DNA from: Lotus japonicus
Taxonomy: Eukaryota; Streptophyta; Magnoliopsida; Fabales; Fabaceae
Assembly: GCF_012489685.1 (NCBI RefSeq)
Contig: NC_080042.1
Coordinates: forward strand, 54,798,066 to 54,862,065
Reading direction: 5' to 3'
DNA length: 64,000 nucleotides
Below the pieces are notes generated by a model. That model was given only the letters and a program-made list of their open reading frames with translations, had not been told where the DNA came from and searched no databases. This document shows positions 11,754-22,512 of this stretch, one piece after another. Position 1 is the first letter of the stretch, and every line of letters begins with the position of its first letter. A program made the position numbers and the translations under genes.

Positions 11754-13920
11754 ATGCGAATCCCTTGCTCTGCTCCCTGCTCTTTCGTCCACAACCCCAC
11801 CTCTGGTTAGTTCTTTTCTCTTCTCCTTCTTATTTTTGATGTTTTCCACAGGGGCTCTGTCCTCTCTCGAGGAAATCAAGGCTCACCGCTTGGCAACCTT
11901 CACCACTCTTCCCCCTTGTCACGGAGGCACCCAACCAAGAAATCCTTGACCAATCATCTGAACTGTCAACCAACGAATCTGTCTATAACCTCGCTAATCG
12001 AGTCGGTGGGTTTTGCTATTCCTCCTTGCTAAATGACCTCCTTCACACCACCGGCTGTCAAGAACAAGACCGCCCTTGGCAGCACCGAGAGTTTAACGAC
12101 CTCAGATACTCTCACTTTTTCTTCATCCATGAATACCTATTCCTTGACCTGAACATTAAACTTCCTTTCTCACCTTTCCTTACCCTCATGTTGCGTAGCA
12201 TCAACGTTTCCCCTTGCCAACTTCACCCCTGCTCCTGGGCCTACCTGCGATGTTTCGAGATCCTTTGCCACAGTGTTGACGTTGCGCCTTCTTCTACCCT
12301 TTTTTCCCTCCTTTTTGAGGTGGATCTTCGAGGATCTCAAGGTTGGGTCGTCTTGGTCCCTCGACCCGGTCGAGAACGATTTGTCCCTTACGGGGCGGGC
12401 TCAGAATCTTATCTTGCTCGGAGATATTTCCGAGTCGTCATCCATCCTGCTTACCCCTCATTATTCATGGAGAGGGGAGGAGAAAGCCTTTTCCCTCTTT
12501 ACTGGACCTCGTCCTCTCGATCCTTAAATGGCCCCCACACCATGTCTCCTTCTCCCCGAGACAGTATCGCCCTGGAAACCTTACTTCAACTTTCGCTCCT
12601 GAATTGTATTGACCTGCTTAATGCCCGCAGGATCTAAATTGCTTCCCCGATTAGGTCCTGATTCTTGTATGTTTGTCGCTTACTACTTTCTTCCTCGCCT
12701 TTCCTCCTGATGACTGTTTTTCTTTTCCTTTTTCAGGTACGACGATGAAGTTCTCTACCGCTGAGTTGTTGAATGCCTTTGTTCTTAACAGCTCCAAAGC
12801 CTCCCCCTCTGCCAGTGCTGGGGAGAAAAAACAGAGCTCGCCGACGGACGAAGGTGCCCTAAAGAAGAATAAGGCGAGCGAAGCGAACCCCTCCATTATC
12901 TCCCCTGTTTTTGGTGAAGAGGGCATCATTCCCGCCCCTTGTACTTCTTCAGATGCGGGAAAGTCCCCTACAGCTGATCACCAGGGCGAGGCGAACGCCT
13001 CTGCTACAGCTCACACCTCGCCGTCTGGCAACTGCCCAAACTCTCCCACCAATGTTTTACCAACCCCTCCTTCTCCAAAGAATGTCAATGAGGAGGAGGA
13101 ACTCTCGCCCGATCGCCCGAAGGGCCCCTCCAGTGACTCCAACCCCGATCCATTTTCCTTCCTTCTTTCTCATCCATATCTTGAGAAATTGAGGGAAATT
13201 CCCAGCCAGAATCCGCAAGATGTAGCTCTGGAAGCTGTGTCGAATCTTCTCCGCTCGGGTTGCCTGTTTGCTTAGGTAGCCTGGCAGGCTCGGCCCCTTT
13301 ATGGCGCTGCTAAACTTCGCCAGAAAGTGGAGACTCTACGCGCCGCCAACCTTCGATTTGATGAAACTTGCTCCAACCTACACCGCCAGCTAGCTTCTGA
13401 AGCAGAGAAGACGTCAAAGATGCAAAAGAAACTTGTTGAGGCGAAGCTGGCGCGGGCCGCGGCGGATGAGAAAGAATAGCATCTGGAAACCAAGATTAAC
13501 GAACTCAAGCAGGCCCTTGATGCTAAAGATGCCGCCCTTGCTTCTTTAGAGAAAGATCTTTCCAGCAAGGAATAAGAGATTGCCCAGCTGCAAAAGGATT
13601 TATCGGATAGGCGCAAGGCTCTTGCCGACGCTCGCTCTGATCTAGAGTCCAAGTGAAAACTCCTGGCCGAGAAGGATGCTCAAACCAAGATTCTGGAGGA
13701 GCAAATGAAGAACGACGCAGCCCAGCCAGCAGCTGTTGAACGCATCCGGGGCTTCCTGATCGCTGAGGCTCAAGTCAAGCATCTTCATCCTGATGTCAAC
13801 CTTGACTCTTTGAGAGTTTTTAAGAAGATTACACCCGCTGGGCTGGAAGGTGCTGAAGACCCTCCGGGGGTTGCTGTCTTTGACCTAGGAGATGTTGTTC
13901 AACCAGAAATGAAAACATAG
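11754..13920 (+). pseudogene. Antisense ORF of the Tat element (gypsy-type transposon domain plus coiled coil), decayed
   Basis: Opposite to pol. A first ATG at 11754 leads into a short exon, then a possible 46-bp GT-AG intron (11806-11851), unusually short for a plant. The next part, best seen at about 11980-12637, resembles the 'putative gypsy type transposon' domain (PF04195-like): LPFSPFLTLMLRSINV, CSWAYLRCFEILC, GWVVLVPRPGR. A frameshift is needed near 11910-11930. After a likely intron ending in TTTTCAG at 12736, the frame from the ATG at 12745 gives a Ser/Pro-rich linker, a long coiled coil, and a C-terminus ending at 13918-13920. Four in-frame stops (13273, 13477, 13573, 13654) break it. 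The layout matches antisense ORFs described for Tat elements; its function is unknown. Confidence 0.65.
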
Positions 13921-14126
13921 ATAGAAACAATGCTTCTTTATATATTTGGATTACTGTATTTTAACTTTAGGTTAACTCATTTCAGATTTTACTTATCTTT
14001 GTGTTTTATGCATGGTTTAATGTTTTCCGATTTTTATTCCCTTGTTTCCCCCGCTTGTTTATTAATTTCTGAATTACGTTTGACGACATTGATGGTGTGC
14101 TGGGTTCAACTAGGGCTCTTGGCTCA

Positions 14127-14511
14127 CGAACAGCCCAACCCTTGGAACATACTACAGCCCCAGGTGGTGAAGAGCCGACATCGAGGTGCCAAACCTTCCC
14201 GTCGATGTGAGCTCTTGGGGAAGATCAGCCTGTTATCCCTAGAGTAACTTTTATCTGTTGAGCGACGGCCCTTCCACTCGGCACCGTCGGATCACTAAGG
14301 CCGACTTTCGTCCCTGCTCGACGGGTGGGTCTTGCAGTCAAGCTCCCTTCTCCCTTTGCACTCGAGGGCCAATCTCCGTCTGGCACGAGGAAACCTTTGC
14401 CCGCCTCTATTACCTTTGGGGAGGCCTACGCCCCATAGAAACTGTCTACCTGAGACTGTCCCTTGGTCCGTAGGTTCTGGCACAAGGTTAGAATTCTAGC
14501 TCTTCCAGAGT
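14127..14511 (-). pseudogene. Fragment of plastid 23S rRNA gene (NUPT)
   Basis: The minus strand carries about 385 bp of large-subunit rRNA from the peptidyl-transferase region (domain V). The plus strand shows hallmark blocks such as GATCAGCCTGTTATCCCTAG, GAGCCGACATCGAGGTGCC and CATAGAAACTGTCTACCTGA. The wording matches the plastid gene as I know it rather than the cytosolic 25S or mitochondrial 26S. Several differences from the usual plastid sequence suggest an old nuclear copy. It lies inside the gypsy element, between the integrase and the antisense ORF. Edges are set where rRNA identity stops and could be off by 10-20 bases. Confidence 0.85.
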
Positions 14512-15028
14512 AAAGGCTTTCTTTCACACACATATTTCCCGTAAGATCAAGTGTGGCCTCGCCAGCCTTATTAGGCGATGACTTATAATTGCTCAGGGCC
14601 CAATGGCCATATGGGTTTACCCGAGTCTTTTGAGCCTAGTTTGAACAATGCTCGCCCATATTTCGGGGATATTATCGGGATAAGAAGCTCATCCGCACAC
14701 ATCGCTGACGAGTGACAGCGAGCTGCATCGGACTTTTCGGAGCAATCCCCAGACATCAAGGTCGTGTTGGGATTCCCACCTTTAGGGAATTTTTCCCACC
14801 GAGCCCTCGCCGCAATTCAGTGTGATTGAAATTGCTGGATACAATTTTTGTATTTTCAATCAGACTTGATAGACAACAAACTCCCGAGATGGAGAACAAC
14901 AACGTGTCTTTGTTTTTACCATTCAGGCACTTTTGGCCGACAATTTCTTCGAACAAAGTACAAAAGGATTTTCCCTCGCCGAGTCTGCTGCCGATTTTGC
15001 ATCGGATTCAGCGTTTTTGTTGATCTCG
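14512..15028. other. Non-coding spacer of the gypsy element
   Basis: This spacer lies between the integrase stop and the plastid insert. I see no domain or repeat here. On the minus strand it would be the 3' untranslated part just after pol. Confidence 0.5.
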
Positions 15029-15898
15029 TTAGCTGTAGTAGTATTTTAGACTGGCAGCGTTCCACAATCTTGGCATCCGCTTCCCATCCAAGCTTTCCAG
15101 GTGATAAGCTCCCTTTCCTAAGACCTTCAAGATTCTGTAGGGTCCCTCCCAGATTGGGCTTAACTTGTTTCCCGTGACCCTTGTTCGGTTCTTAAGCACC
15201 AAATCCCCTGCTTGCATTTCTCTTGGTCGCACCTTCGTGTCATACTTAGCCGTTGCTCGTTGTTTCATCGCCGCTTCCCTTAGGCGAGCTTCGTCGCGTG
15301 TCTCTGACAGCAGGTCCAACTCCATCGCCATATTTGAAGCATTCTCGCCCTCAAACTTCGGCACTGTTCGCCATGAGCTGTTGTCGATCTCTACGGGGAG
15401 CATAGCATCCGCCCCGTACGTCATCCTGAACGGTCTTTCTCCTGTAGACGAATGTTGCGTTGTGTTATATGACCAAATCACAATCGGAAGTTCATCCAAC
15501 CAGGCCCCCTTGGCATCCGAGAGTCGGCGTTTCAATCCTCGCAAGATGACTTTGTCCGCCGACTCCGCCTGACCCTTGGTTTGAGGGTAGTCTACCGACG
15601 AAAATCTCCTATGGATCCCCATTTCCTCACAAAATTCCTTAGTCTGATTGCTTGCAAATTGTGTCCCATTGTCCGAGACGATCGCCCTTGGCACTCCGAA
15701 TCGGCACACGATCCTTTTCCAATAAAAACTTACTATCTTGGCTGTTGTTATGCTTGCTAAAGGTTCGGCCTCTATCCATTTAGTAAAGTAGTCCACCGCC
15801 ACGAGAATGAACTTCATTTGCGATCTGGCAGTGGGAAAAGGCCCGACGAGATCAACTCCCCACATGGCGAAGGGCCAAGGGGAACTAATCGTGGCCAA
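15029..15898 (-). pseudogene. Tat gypsy integrase core and C-terminus
   Basis: The frame of 289 residues starts inside pol and holds the integrase core: WGVDLVGPFPTA, YFTKWIEAEPL, IVSDNGTQFAS and the region with GQAESADKVIL. The acidic residues Asp, Asp and Glu are in place. A C-terminal region ending LWNAASLKYYY follows, with no chromodomain. It is in a different frame from the RNase H part to its right. The zinc-finger part of the integrase (CEKCQQF) lies in 15899-16082 and carries a stop at about 15962. Confidence 0.85.
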
Positions 15899-16082
15899 TT
15901 GCTCCGGCGGGGCTCTGGGTAAATCCGCGAATTGTTGACATTTCTCGCACTTCCTTACAAATTATGCACAGTCCTTTCTTATCGTGGGCCAATAAAAACC
16001 TGCCCTGAGGACTTTACCCGCTAGAGACCTTCCCCCAATGTGACTTGCGCAAACCCCTTCGTGAACCTCTGTCATAACATCC

Positions 16083-16841
16083 TCATACTTTTCTGGTGAA
16101 TCCTCGCCGAAAAAGGATGCCATCGAGCAACGTGTAGTGCCCTGCTTGTCTCCTTTGAGCCTTTGAGTACTTCACTACATCGCCTGGCTCACCCGCCAAG
16201 ATATCAATGATGAGGTTCATCCGAGTTTCCTGGCGATTGACTGAGGCTACCAGTTCTCCCTCTATGCTAGGGTTGGTGAGTGTTTCTTGAATCACGCTTC
16301 GGTTATTCCCGGGTTTTCTGGTGCTAGCCAACTTAGCTAGGGCATCAACCCTTTGATTTTGTGTCCTCGGCACATATTCGACCACAATTTCCTTTATTCG
16401 ACTCATAAGCGATCGTACGCGCTCTAGATACTTTATCAAAGCCGGTTCTTTGACCTGGAACTCCCCATTGACCTGATTTGCCACTAATAACGAGTCTGTT
16501 CTTACCAACAAACTGTCAATTTGCACCTCGATCGCCAGCTTTAGTCCTGCGATTAGAGCCTCATACTCTGTCTGGTTGTTACTAGCCTTGAACTGGAATC
16601 TGAGAGATTGTTCCAACACCAGTTCTCCTGGCCCCTGCAATGTGACTCCGGCTCCTCTTCCGTTGTCATTCGACGAACCATCGACGAACAACGTCCATTG
16701 TGTGTTTACTCTTTCTCCTTCCTCGGGTGTCAACTCTACCTCAAAATCTGCCAAGGTCTGCGCCCCAACTCTACCCCTTTTATCATAATGCAATCCATAC
16801 TCTGACAGCTCCACTGACCATGCGACGAGCCTTCCTGACAA
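16083..16841 (-). pseudogene. Tat gypsy second (archaeal-type) RNase H
   Basis: After the tail of the first RNase H region comes a second RNase H: TLFVDGSSNDNGRGAGV, then NQTEYEALIAGLKLA and LVRTDSLLVANQV, giving the Asp-Glu-Asp set, with a final Asp in the VDALAKLAS motif. This duplicate RNase H is the mark of the Tat lineage. The frame is continuous with the two parts to the right apart from stops, and drifts out of frame before the integrase. Confidence 0.85.
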
Positions 16842-16850
16842 ATCTGGTTT

Positions 16851-17315
16851 CTATAACACCTGCCTCGAAGGAAGATCAGTTCTCACCTTTACCAGAAAAA
16901 TTTGAAAGTAGGGTCGCAAGCGTCTGGCGGTGACGAGGATGGCGAGCGCCGCCTTTTCTATCTTCTGATACCTCATTTCGGCCCCTTGAAACGTGTGGCT
17001 CACAAAGTAAACTATTTTCTGTTCCCCATCTACCTCCTGAAGGATTACCGAGCTGATTGCGTGGTCTCCCACAGAGAAGTACAAGTGTAGGGGAAGACCC
17101 TGGACGGGCTTCGAGAGAACAGGTGGTGCTGACAACATTTCCTTGAGGCCAGTAAAAGCTTCTTCACATTCTGAACTCCACTCGAACGTTGTGTTCTTCT
17201 TAAGACATTTGAAGAACGGAGCTGACTTATTACCCGAATGAGGAAGAAATCGGGACAAGGCTGCGATTCGCCCGGTTAGCCGCTGCACCTCTTTCACATT
17301 GCTTGGGCTCTTCAT
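16851..17315 (-). pseudogene. Tat gypsy RT thumb and first RNase H
   Basis: The frame contains the connection segment (RLTGRIAALSRFLP, FEWSSECEEAF) and the gypsy RNase H (LYFSVGDHAISSVILQ, YFVSHTFQGAEMRYQKIE). In the usual gypsy motif the Ser of YFSVGD is an Ala, and other small changes occur. It is bounded by in-frame stops on both sides (TGA at 17331-17333 and TAG at 16851-16853), in the same frame as its neighbours. Confidence 0.85.
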
Positions 17316-17330
17316 CTCCCGTATCGCCTT

Positions 17331-18002
17331 TCACTTGTCCGGGTTAATCTCAATCCCCCTTGATGTGATCATGAAACCTAAGAATTTACCCCCTTGTATT
17401 CCGAAAGAACATTTCTCCGGATTGAGCCTCATGTCGTGTTTCCGGATTTTGCCAAAGGCTTCCAATAGGTCCTCGTGGTGAGTCGACCCCAAAACTGACT
17501 TAACGATCATGTCGTCGACGTATACTTCCATATTCTTTCCTACTTGCCCCTCAAACACCCTATCTATCAGTCGCTGATACGTCGCCCCCGCGTTTTTCAA
17601 TCCGAAAGGCATGGTCTGATAACAGTAATTTACCCTTGCAGTCATGAAAGTCGTTTTATCCTCGTCCAATGGATGCATTTTGATTTGATGATACCCTGAG
17701 TAGGCATCCATTAAACTCAGAAGTTCATTCCCCGAGGCTCCATCCACCAGTTTATCTATGCTAGGTAAAGGGTAGGAATCTTTCGGACATGCCTTATTTA
17801 GGTCTGTGTAATCCACACACATTCGCCATTTTCCGTTTGCTTTCTTGACCATTACCACGTTTGCCAACCAGGTAGGGTACTTGATTTCGCGAATAAAATC
17901 CGCTGCAAGTAGCTTGTTCGCCTCTTGCTGGGTCGCCTTCTCCTTCTCATCGCCCATTCGTCGCCGAGTCTGGGTCACTGGCTTCTGTTGGTCAATCTGC
18001 AA
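17331..18002 (-). pseudogene. Tat gypsy reverse transcriptase
   Basis: The frame of 223 residues covers the palm and fingers: RMCVDYTDLNKACPKDSYP, LMDAYSGYHQIKMHP, TMPFGLKNAGATYQRLID and the catalytic YVDDMIVKS. It begins abruptly at about 18002 (no ATG), where unrelated sequence starts, and ends at a TGA in place of a sense codon. The N-terminal part of the reverse transcriptase and all of protease are missing. Confidence 0.9.
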
Positions 18003-18815
18003 GTGTACAGAATCTACCTGGTTTGGAATTATCGAACCACAGGGAATTGGTGTGACAATTCAGTTTAAGCCTCGAGTTCACGGTAGGAAAGCGAGTAAAA
18101 TTCAGTTTTAAAGGTTGATTGTTTTGGTGATTAATTAACAAGCAATTGAAATATAAGTGTGTGAGGACAATGGTGAGCATGCCTTGGGTTCTTGTTTAAC
18201 TAATTCAGTTCTAATCAACCTATTCTATCCATAAAACTCTGAGTCTCTCCTTGATGTTCTAGCCTAATCAATCATCTATCGATGCCTCGCATAGACAATC
18301 CTCTCAAGCCAAAAGATAGGCACAATTCCTTGATAACCTAAACATTTGCTAAAGGCATTAAGCATGCAATTCAGGCCAACAAACCCCAACCCTTCCTCTA
18401 TTCCTAGTAGCAAGCATAGAAGAGGTAATCCCACAACAAGTCCCTAATCTATAACAAACTTCCGTTCTATTATAGAAAAGCATAAAGCTAGCACATGTTC
18501 TAACTTGAAACATAAAGCATGGATATGAGATTCAAGGGTTTACTCAGAAGATTCATGAATAGAAATAGGAATTAAGGTCAAAACATCATAAGTCTTACAA
18601 AGAACCCCAAGCAAAAGGGGTTTTAGCCAAACATGGCTATGAAATTCATACAAGAAGATAAAGATGAAACCTGAAACATAGGGCTTAGAGAAAGCTCCCC
18701 AAGCTCCATAACTCAAACCCTCTCTTCTAACTTATGAAAATATGATAAAATGACAAAAGGTTCCAAGAGAAATGTCTAAAAACCAATTTATAGGCAACGA
18801 CTTCACAGATCAACG
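18003..18815. other. Unclassified segment replacing gag and protease
   Basis: About 0.8 kb of non-coding, AT-rich sequence separates the reverse transcriptase from the element's leader. The gag and protease genes expected here are absent. I recognise no coding frame or clean terminal repeats. It may be a piece of another repeat that recombined in, or a filled-in deletion. At the right edge a 15-bp block, CTTCACAGATCAACG or close to it, is repeated in tandem near 18805-18832. Confidence 0.45.
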
Positions 18816-19021
18816 GCTTCACAGATCAACTTTTGCCAACTTCCGCTAGCCTCTAACTCCGGAAATTGCGTGCTTACGCCTGCTGGCACTTGCTTGTCTT
18901 GTTCGTCTTGTTCCTGCGCGCTTACGCCTTGCGTTGGCTGATCGCGCACACGCCTTAATTGTCCTCCTCGCAATCGATGATATCCTTCCATCGTACCGAT
19001 TCCAGTAATGGTTCCTATCAA
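18803..19021 (-). pseudogene. Possible gag start of the gypsy element
   Basis: A 72-residue frame with an ATG about 80 bp after the primer-binding site, in the place where gag should begin. It is rich in Arg, Gln and Glu (RLRGGQLRRVRDQ). There is no domain to confirm it. It ends near the junction with the unclassified segment, so at most it is a stub. Confidence 0.3.
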
Positions 19022-19097
19022 CTCAAGAAAATTCTACAAGAGATTTTACACCTTCCTTCAAATCGTGATCCACGTTGTCCGGGAATTGAAATCTACC

Positions 19098-19117
19098 GAT
19101 CCCCAAACACGGCGCCA
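19098..19117 (-). other. Primer-binding site of the gypsy element
   Basis: On the minus strand, TGGCGCCGTGTTTGGGGATC lies one base inside the LTR. TGGCGCC-type sites are standard for plant gypsy elements. I do not assign the tRNA. Confidence 0.75.
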
Positions 19118-19118
19118 A

Positions 19119-19519
19119 TGTTCTCGCCAAGAACATAGAATCAAGGCATAGTGCCAAGAGTGTGTGGAATGTGATCGGAGATTTTAGAGAGATGAGCTCA
19201 TAACTGCTTAGAGGGAGAAAATATAACTGAATTTTAATATTGTTATTGCCAAATGAGTTAAGAGTCCCTTACGATTGATAACCGTCCCCTATTTATAGAT
19301 TTGGGGTTGGGCCTTCGTGCCTTTAATCTGTCTAAATGGGCCGGTTGGGCCTTGGGGAGAGCGGCCCAAGGTCCAGGCATGTTCCGCGCCTAAGGCTGAG
19401 TCTCCTGGGCGAGGGACCCTGGGGTCTCGCCCAGTCCAGCAAGTGGTAGAAAAGAATGATGGTGATGGAGATGCACGTCAAATGATCATGGTTGATGGAT
19501 GAACAAAGCTCAGAAAACA
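19119..19519 (-). repeat. 5' LTR of the gypsy element (about 400 bp)
   Basis: The inner edge is firm (TGTTCTCGCC on the plus strand next to the primer-binding site). The outer edge at GAAAACA is chosen because it mirrors the inner end and is a guess to within tens of bases. A TATA box (CTATAAATAG on the minus strand) lies near 19290-19300. The partner LTR is outside the window. Confidence 0.55.
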
Positions 19520-20377
19520 CAAATCGCAAATTTCACGTCTCTAAGAATAGAACACTACATTACTACGATAGAACAAAATTAAAATTTTAACCGATATATG
19601 AATCTTTATTATTGAATCAACTTATTTTAAGTACCACACCTGAATTTAACTTAGATACCACAGCAAGCACGAAAATGATAATATTTCATTGAGTGAAATT
19701 CCCTTATATAAAAAGAAGAATCCATTAATTTGATTTGCAAGAGAAGGATTACTGTAGGAATGTGACATTATCCCTTGTTAACTGCACCATCAAGTGAAAT
19801 ATTATAAAAAAAAGTCAAATAAAAATTGTCCATTAAATTAGAATCCAGTAATATGGTTTGCAACTTTGCATCATAAAAATTAGTGTACTACACCTAATTA
19901 GTATGGACTACTAGTGAGAGATAGAAAAAGAGAAGATGTGACACTATGAGTGAATTTGAATTGATCCCTAAAAAAATTCATAGCTTTTTGTTTCCTAACA
20001 TTAATGAAATTAATTTTCGGTACATTTTGTGGCAGCTACAAATCACCGCTAATACAAAAAAAATGCGCTATAAAAATTACCACATGTATCGACTTCACTT
20101 ATTTCAATAATGTTAAGAACTAAATATCATTTTATTTGAGGACATATTTAATTCACTTATATTTTACACAACTTAAAACATTTTTAATTCAATAAAGTGT
20201 CGCAAAATGTATGTACTGATATATCTTTCTTAAAACTAAATTTGTCTATAAAAGGAGGTGTTAAAAACTTATTTAAGACTATAATAATCTAATATAAACT
20301 CAAGTTCAAAAAAAAAATAATAATCTAATATAAACTCTTCAAACCCCAGCAAGTCAGCAACACAAACAGGTTGCTAA
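19520..20377. other. AT-rich intergenic DNA upstream of the GA20-oxidase
   Basis: No gene. It contains a block near 19970-20035 (GAATTGATCCCTAAAAAAAT and following) related by eye to one near 29035-29130 and probably part of a dispersed legume repeat. The last 100 bases repeat TAATAATCTAATATAAACTC at 20281-20300 and 20319-20338, separated by an A-run. Confidence 0.5.
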
Positions 20378-20417
20378 TTTGCATAGTTTTGACATTGAGA
20401 GAGCTAGCCCCTCTGCC

Positions 20418-20426
20418 TATATAATA
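20418..20426 (+). promoter_or_regulatory. Likely TATA box of the GA20-oxidase gene
   Basis: TATATAATA lies about 190 bp before the ATG. A long CT-rich leader (about 20500-20540) follows, a common feature of plant 5' untranslated regions. It is the only good TATA box in the 250 bases before the gene. Confidence 0.6.
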
Positions 20427-20615
20427 CCCGATTTTTCCACTGATTTCCTCAATAAGCGCCCTTGGCTTTTCTTTTATGCTCTAACTCTCTCGACCTTATA
20501 TTTCTCACTCTCTCTCCCTCTCTGTTTCTCTCTGCACCATTCCTCTCATTCAAACACACCTATGTTGTTATTTTTATAATTGCAACTCACAAACTAGCTT
20601 TGCATTGTTAACACA

Positions 20616-22129
20616 ATGACCATAGAGGGCATAACAACCACAAAATCAATTCCTCAACCAGCAAAGAACCACAAAGAAGATGAAGGACCATTGGGTTTTG
20701 ATGCCTCACTTCTCAGGCACCAACTAGACCTCCCAAAGCAGTTCATTTGGCCTGATTCAGAGAAGCCATGCATGACTGTCCCTGAACTTGTTGTTCCACT
20801 AATTGACTTGGGTGGCTTCCTCTCCGGCGACCCTATCGCAACGAAAGAAGCCGCGAGGCTCGTAGGAGAGGCGTGCGGAAAACACGGTTTCTTTCTTGTT
20901 GCGAATCATGGGATTGAAGCCGAGCTCATCTCTCATGCTCATAGCTATATGAATGATTTCTTCGAGATTCCCCTGTCTCAGAAACATAGAGCACAGAGGA
21001 AAGCAGGGGAACACTGTGGTTATGCTAGTAGCTTCACTGGCAGATTTTCCTCCAAGCTTCCATGGAAAGAAACACTTTCCTTCCAATTCTCAGCTGAGGA
21101 AAACTCACCCCCTATTGTCAAAGACTACCTTCATAACACATTGGGAGAAGAGTTTGAGCATTTCGGGTAAGTGGATTGATTTCTGTTGAGAAATCTCACA
21201 TTAACTAAAGATATGGTCAAATAAATGTTTAAAAGGATAAAAAATCATCACCCCTAAGTTAGCTTTTGCGGCCGAGTTAGGCCTAATATAAATTCAAAGA
21301 ATTCCCTCATGCTTAGCCTTGGTTCTAAATTGTGTGTTTTCATGTGAAACAGGAATGTTTATCAAGAGTACTGTGAAGCCATGAGCAATCTTTCTTTGGG
21401 GATAATGGAGCTTCTTGGATTGAGCCTTGGAGTTGAAAAATCCTGTTTTAGAGAGTTCTTTGAAGAGAACAGGTCAATAATGAGGCTCAATTACTACCCT
21501 CCTTGTCAAAAACCTGACCTTACTTTAGGCACTGGACCTCACTGTGATCCAACATCTCTAACCATTCTTCACCAGGACCAAGTTGGAGGCCTGCAAGTTT
21601 TTGTTGATAATCAGTGGCATTCCATTAGCCCAAATTTCAATGCCTTTGTTGTCAACATTGGTGACACCTTCATGGTAAGCTTATTAGTGTTTGAATGAAT
21701 TCTAGACAGTGAGCTAAAATCATGATGGACAGAAGCATTTTTTCTTAGCTTTTACGGTTGTCCACTGTGATTTTAGTTTCACACTGATTTTCAATGAGCT
21801 TGAATTATGGCCCTTGATTTCATATTTGATGTTACTGAACATTTGTTTCACTTTCAATTTATTAGGCTCTTTCAAATGGGAGATACAAGAGTTGTTTGCA
21901 TAGGGCAGTGGTAAACAGCAAGACACCAAGAAAATCTCTTGCTTTCTTTTTGTGTCCAAAAGGTGATAAGGTGATTACTCCACCAAGTGAATTGGTGGAT
22001 GATTTGACTCCAAGGACCTACCCAGATTTTACATGGCCTATGCTGCTTGAGTTCACTCAGAAACATTACAGAGCTGACATGAAAACACTTGAGGCATTCA
22101 CCAACTGGCTTCAACAGAATAGGACCTGA
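20616..22129 (+). CDS. GA20ox: Gibberellin 20-oxidase, three exons, 378 aa
   Basis: Exons 20616-21166, 21353-21674 and 21866-22129, with GT-AG introns of 186 and 191 bp; the joined frame is open. The product is a 2-oxoglutarate/Fe(II) dioxygenase that oxidises C-20 of GA12 and GA53 stepwise to C19 gibberellins in the cytosol, a main control point of gibberellin synthesis. Family marks are [29 protein letters not shown] and [13 protein letters not shown]. Iron ligands are His247, Asp249 and His303; Arg313 with Ser315 binds 2-oxoglutarate. Length, exon number and intron places fit GA20-oxidases. The ATG at 20616 follows the TATA box and leader. Regulation by feedback is known for the family but not visible here. 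No break is seen, so it should be functional. I cannot say which paralogue it is. Confidence 0.95.
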
Positions 22130-22466
22130 GATATAAAGCACATGAATGGATGGCACACTATCAGCTATTGATGACCACATAAAGAAAGTGGTTAATCAGG
22201 TCGAAGTGTAATTTGGTGGTGGAATCAAAATTGAAAGAAGAAACACAGTTTCTTCATATTTTGAGTGGGCCACACTGGTGATGAGTCTTGAACAAAGGAG
22301 GGAACATAAAATAGTCATAAGGAATCAATAAGATAAAATCGCCAGCTAATTTTGTAATATTTCTTGGATGATATAGAAAGGTTATTAACTTTGCAATCCC
22401 TTTTTGTTTAACTTGCATAACGACCTATTAGATGGCAAATCCAAGCAAAAAATTCAATGGATTGGC
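22130..22466 (+). other. 3' flank of the GA20-oxidase
   Basis: Probable 3' untranslated region and spacer. AATCAATAAGATAAAA near 22323-22338 could serve as a polyadenylation signal. Nothing else is recognised before the LINE tail. Confidence 0.45.
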
Positions 22467-22512
22467 CAAATTCTTTTTTTGTTACATCGGAAAAAAACAA
22501 CAACAAGAACAA

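Larger units (their letters stand above)
11239..19519 (-). mobile_element. Ty3/gypsy element of the Tat type, 3' end outside the window
   Basis: Minus-strand order is 5' LTR (19119-19519), primer-binding site, a gag remnant, reverse transcriptase, RNase H, a second archaeal-type RNase H, integrase, a plastid rRNA insert, then an antisense ORF on the plus strand. A second RNase H and an antisense ORF between pol and the 3' LTR are known for the Tat/Ogre group. No chromodomain follows the integrase. Gag and protease are mostly missing, pol has several stops and at least one frameshift, so this copy is dead. Its 3' LTR would lie beyond the Sirevirus, left of the window. Confidence 0.75.

Noticed and set aside
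12651..12929. Minus-strand frame opposite the antisense ORF
   Set aside because: It is a shadow of the plus-strand frame that carries the Ser/Pro-rich linker and coiled coil.
14258..14483. Short open frames on both strands near 14.3 kb
   Set aside because: They fall inside the plastid 23S rRNA fragment and are not protein-coding.
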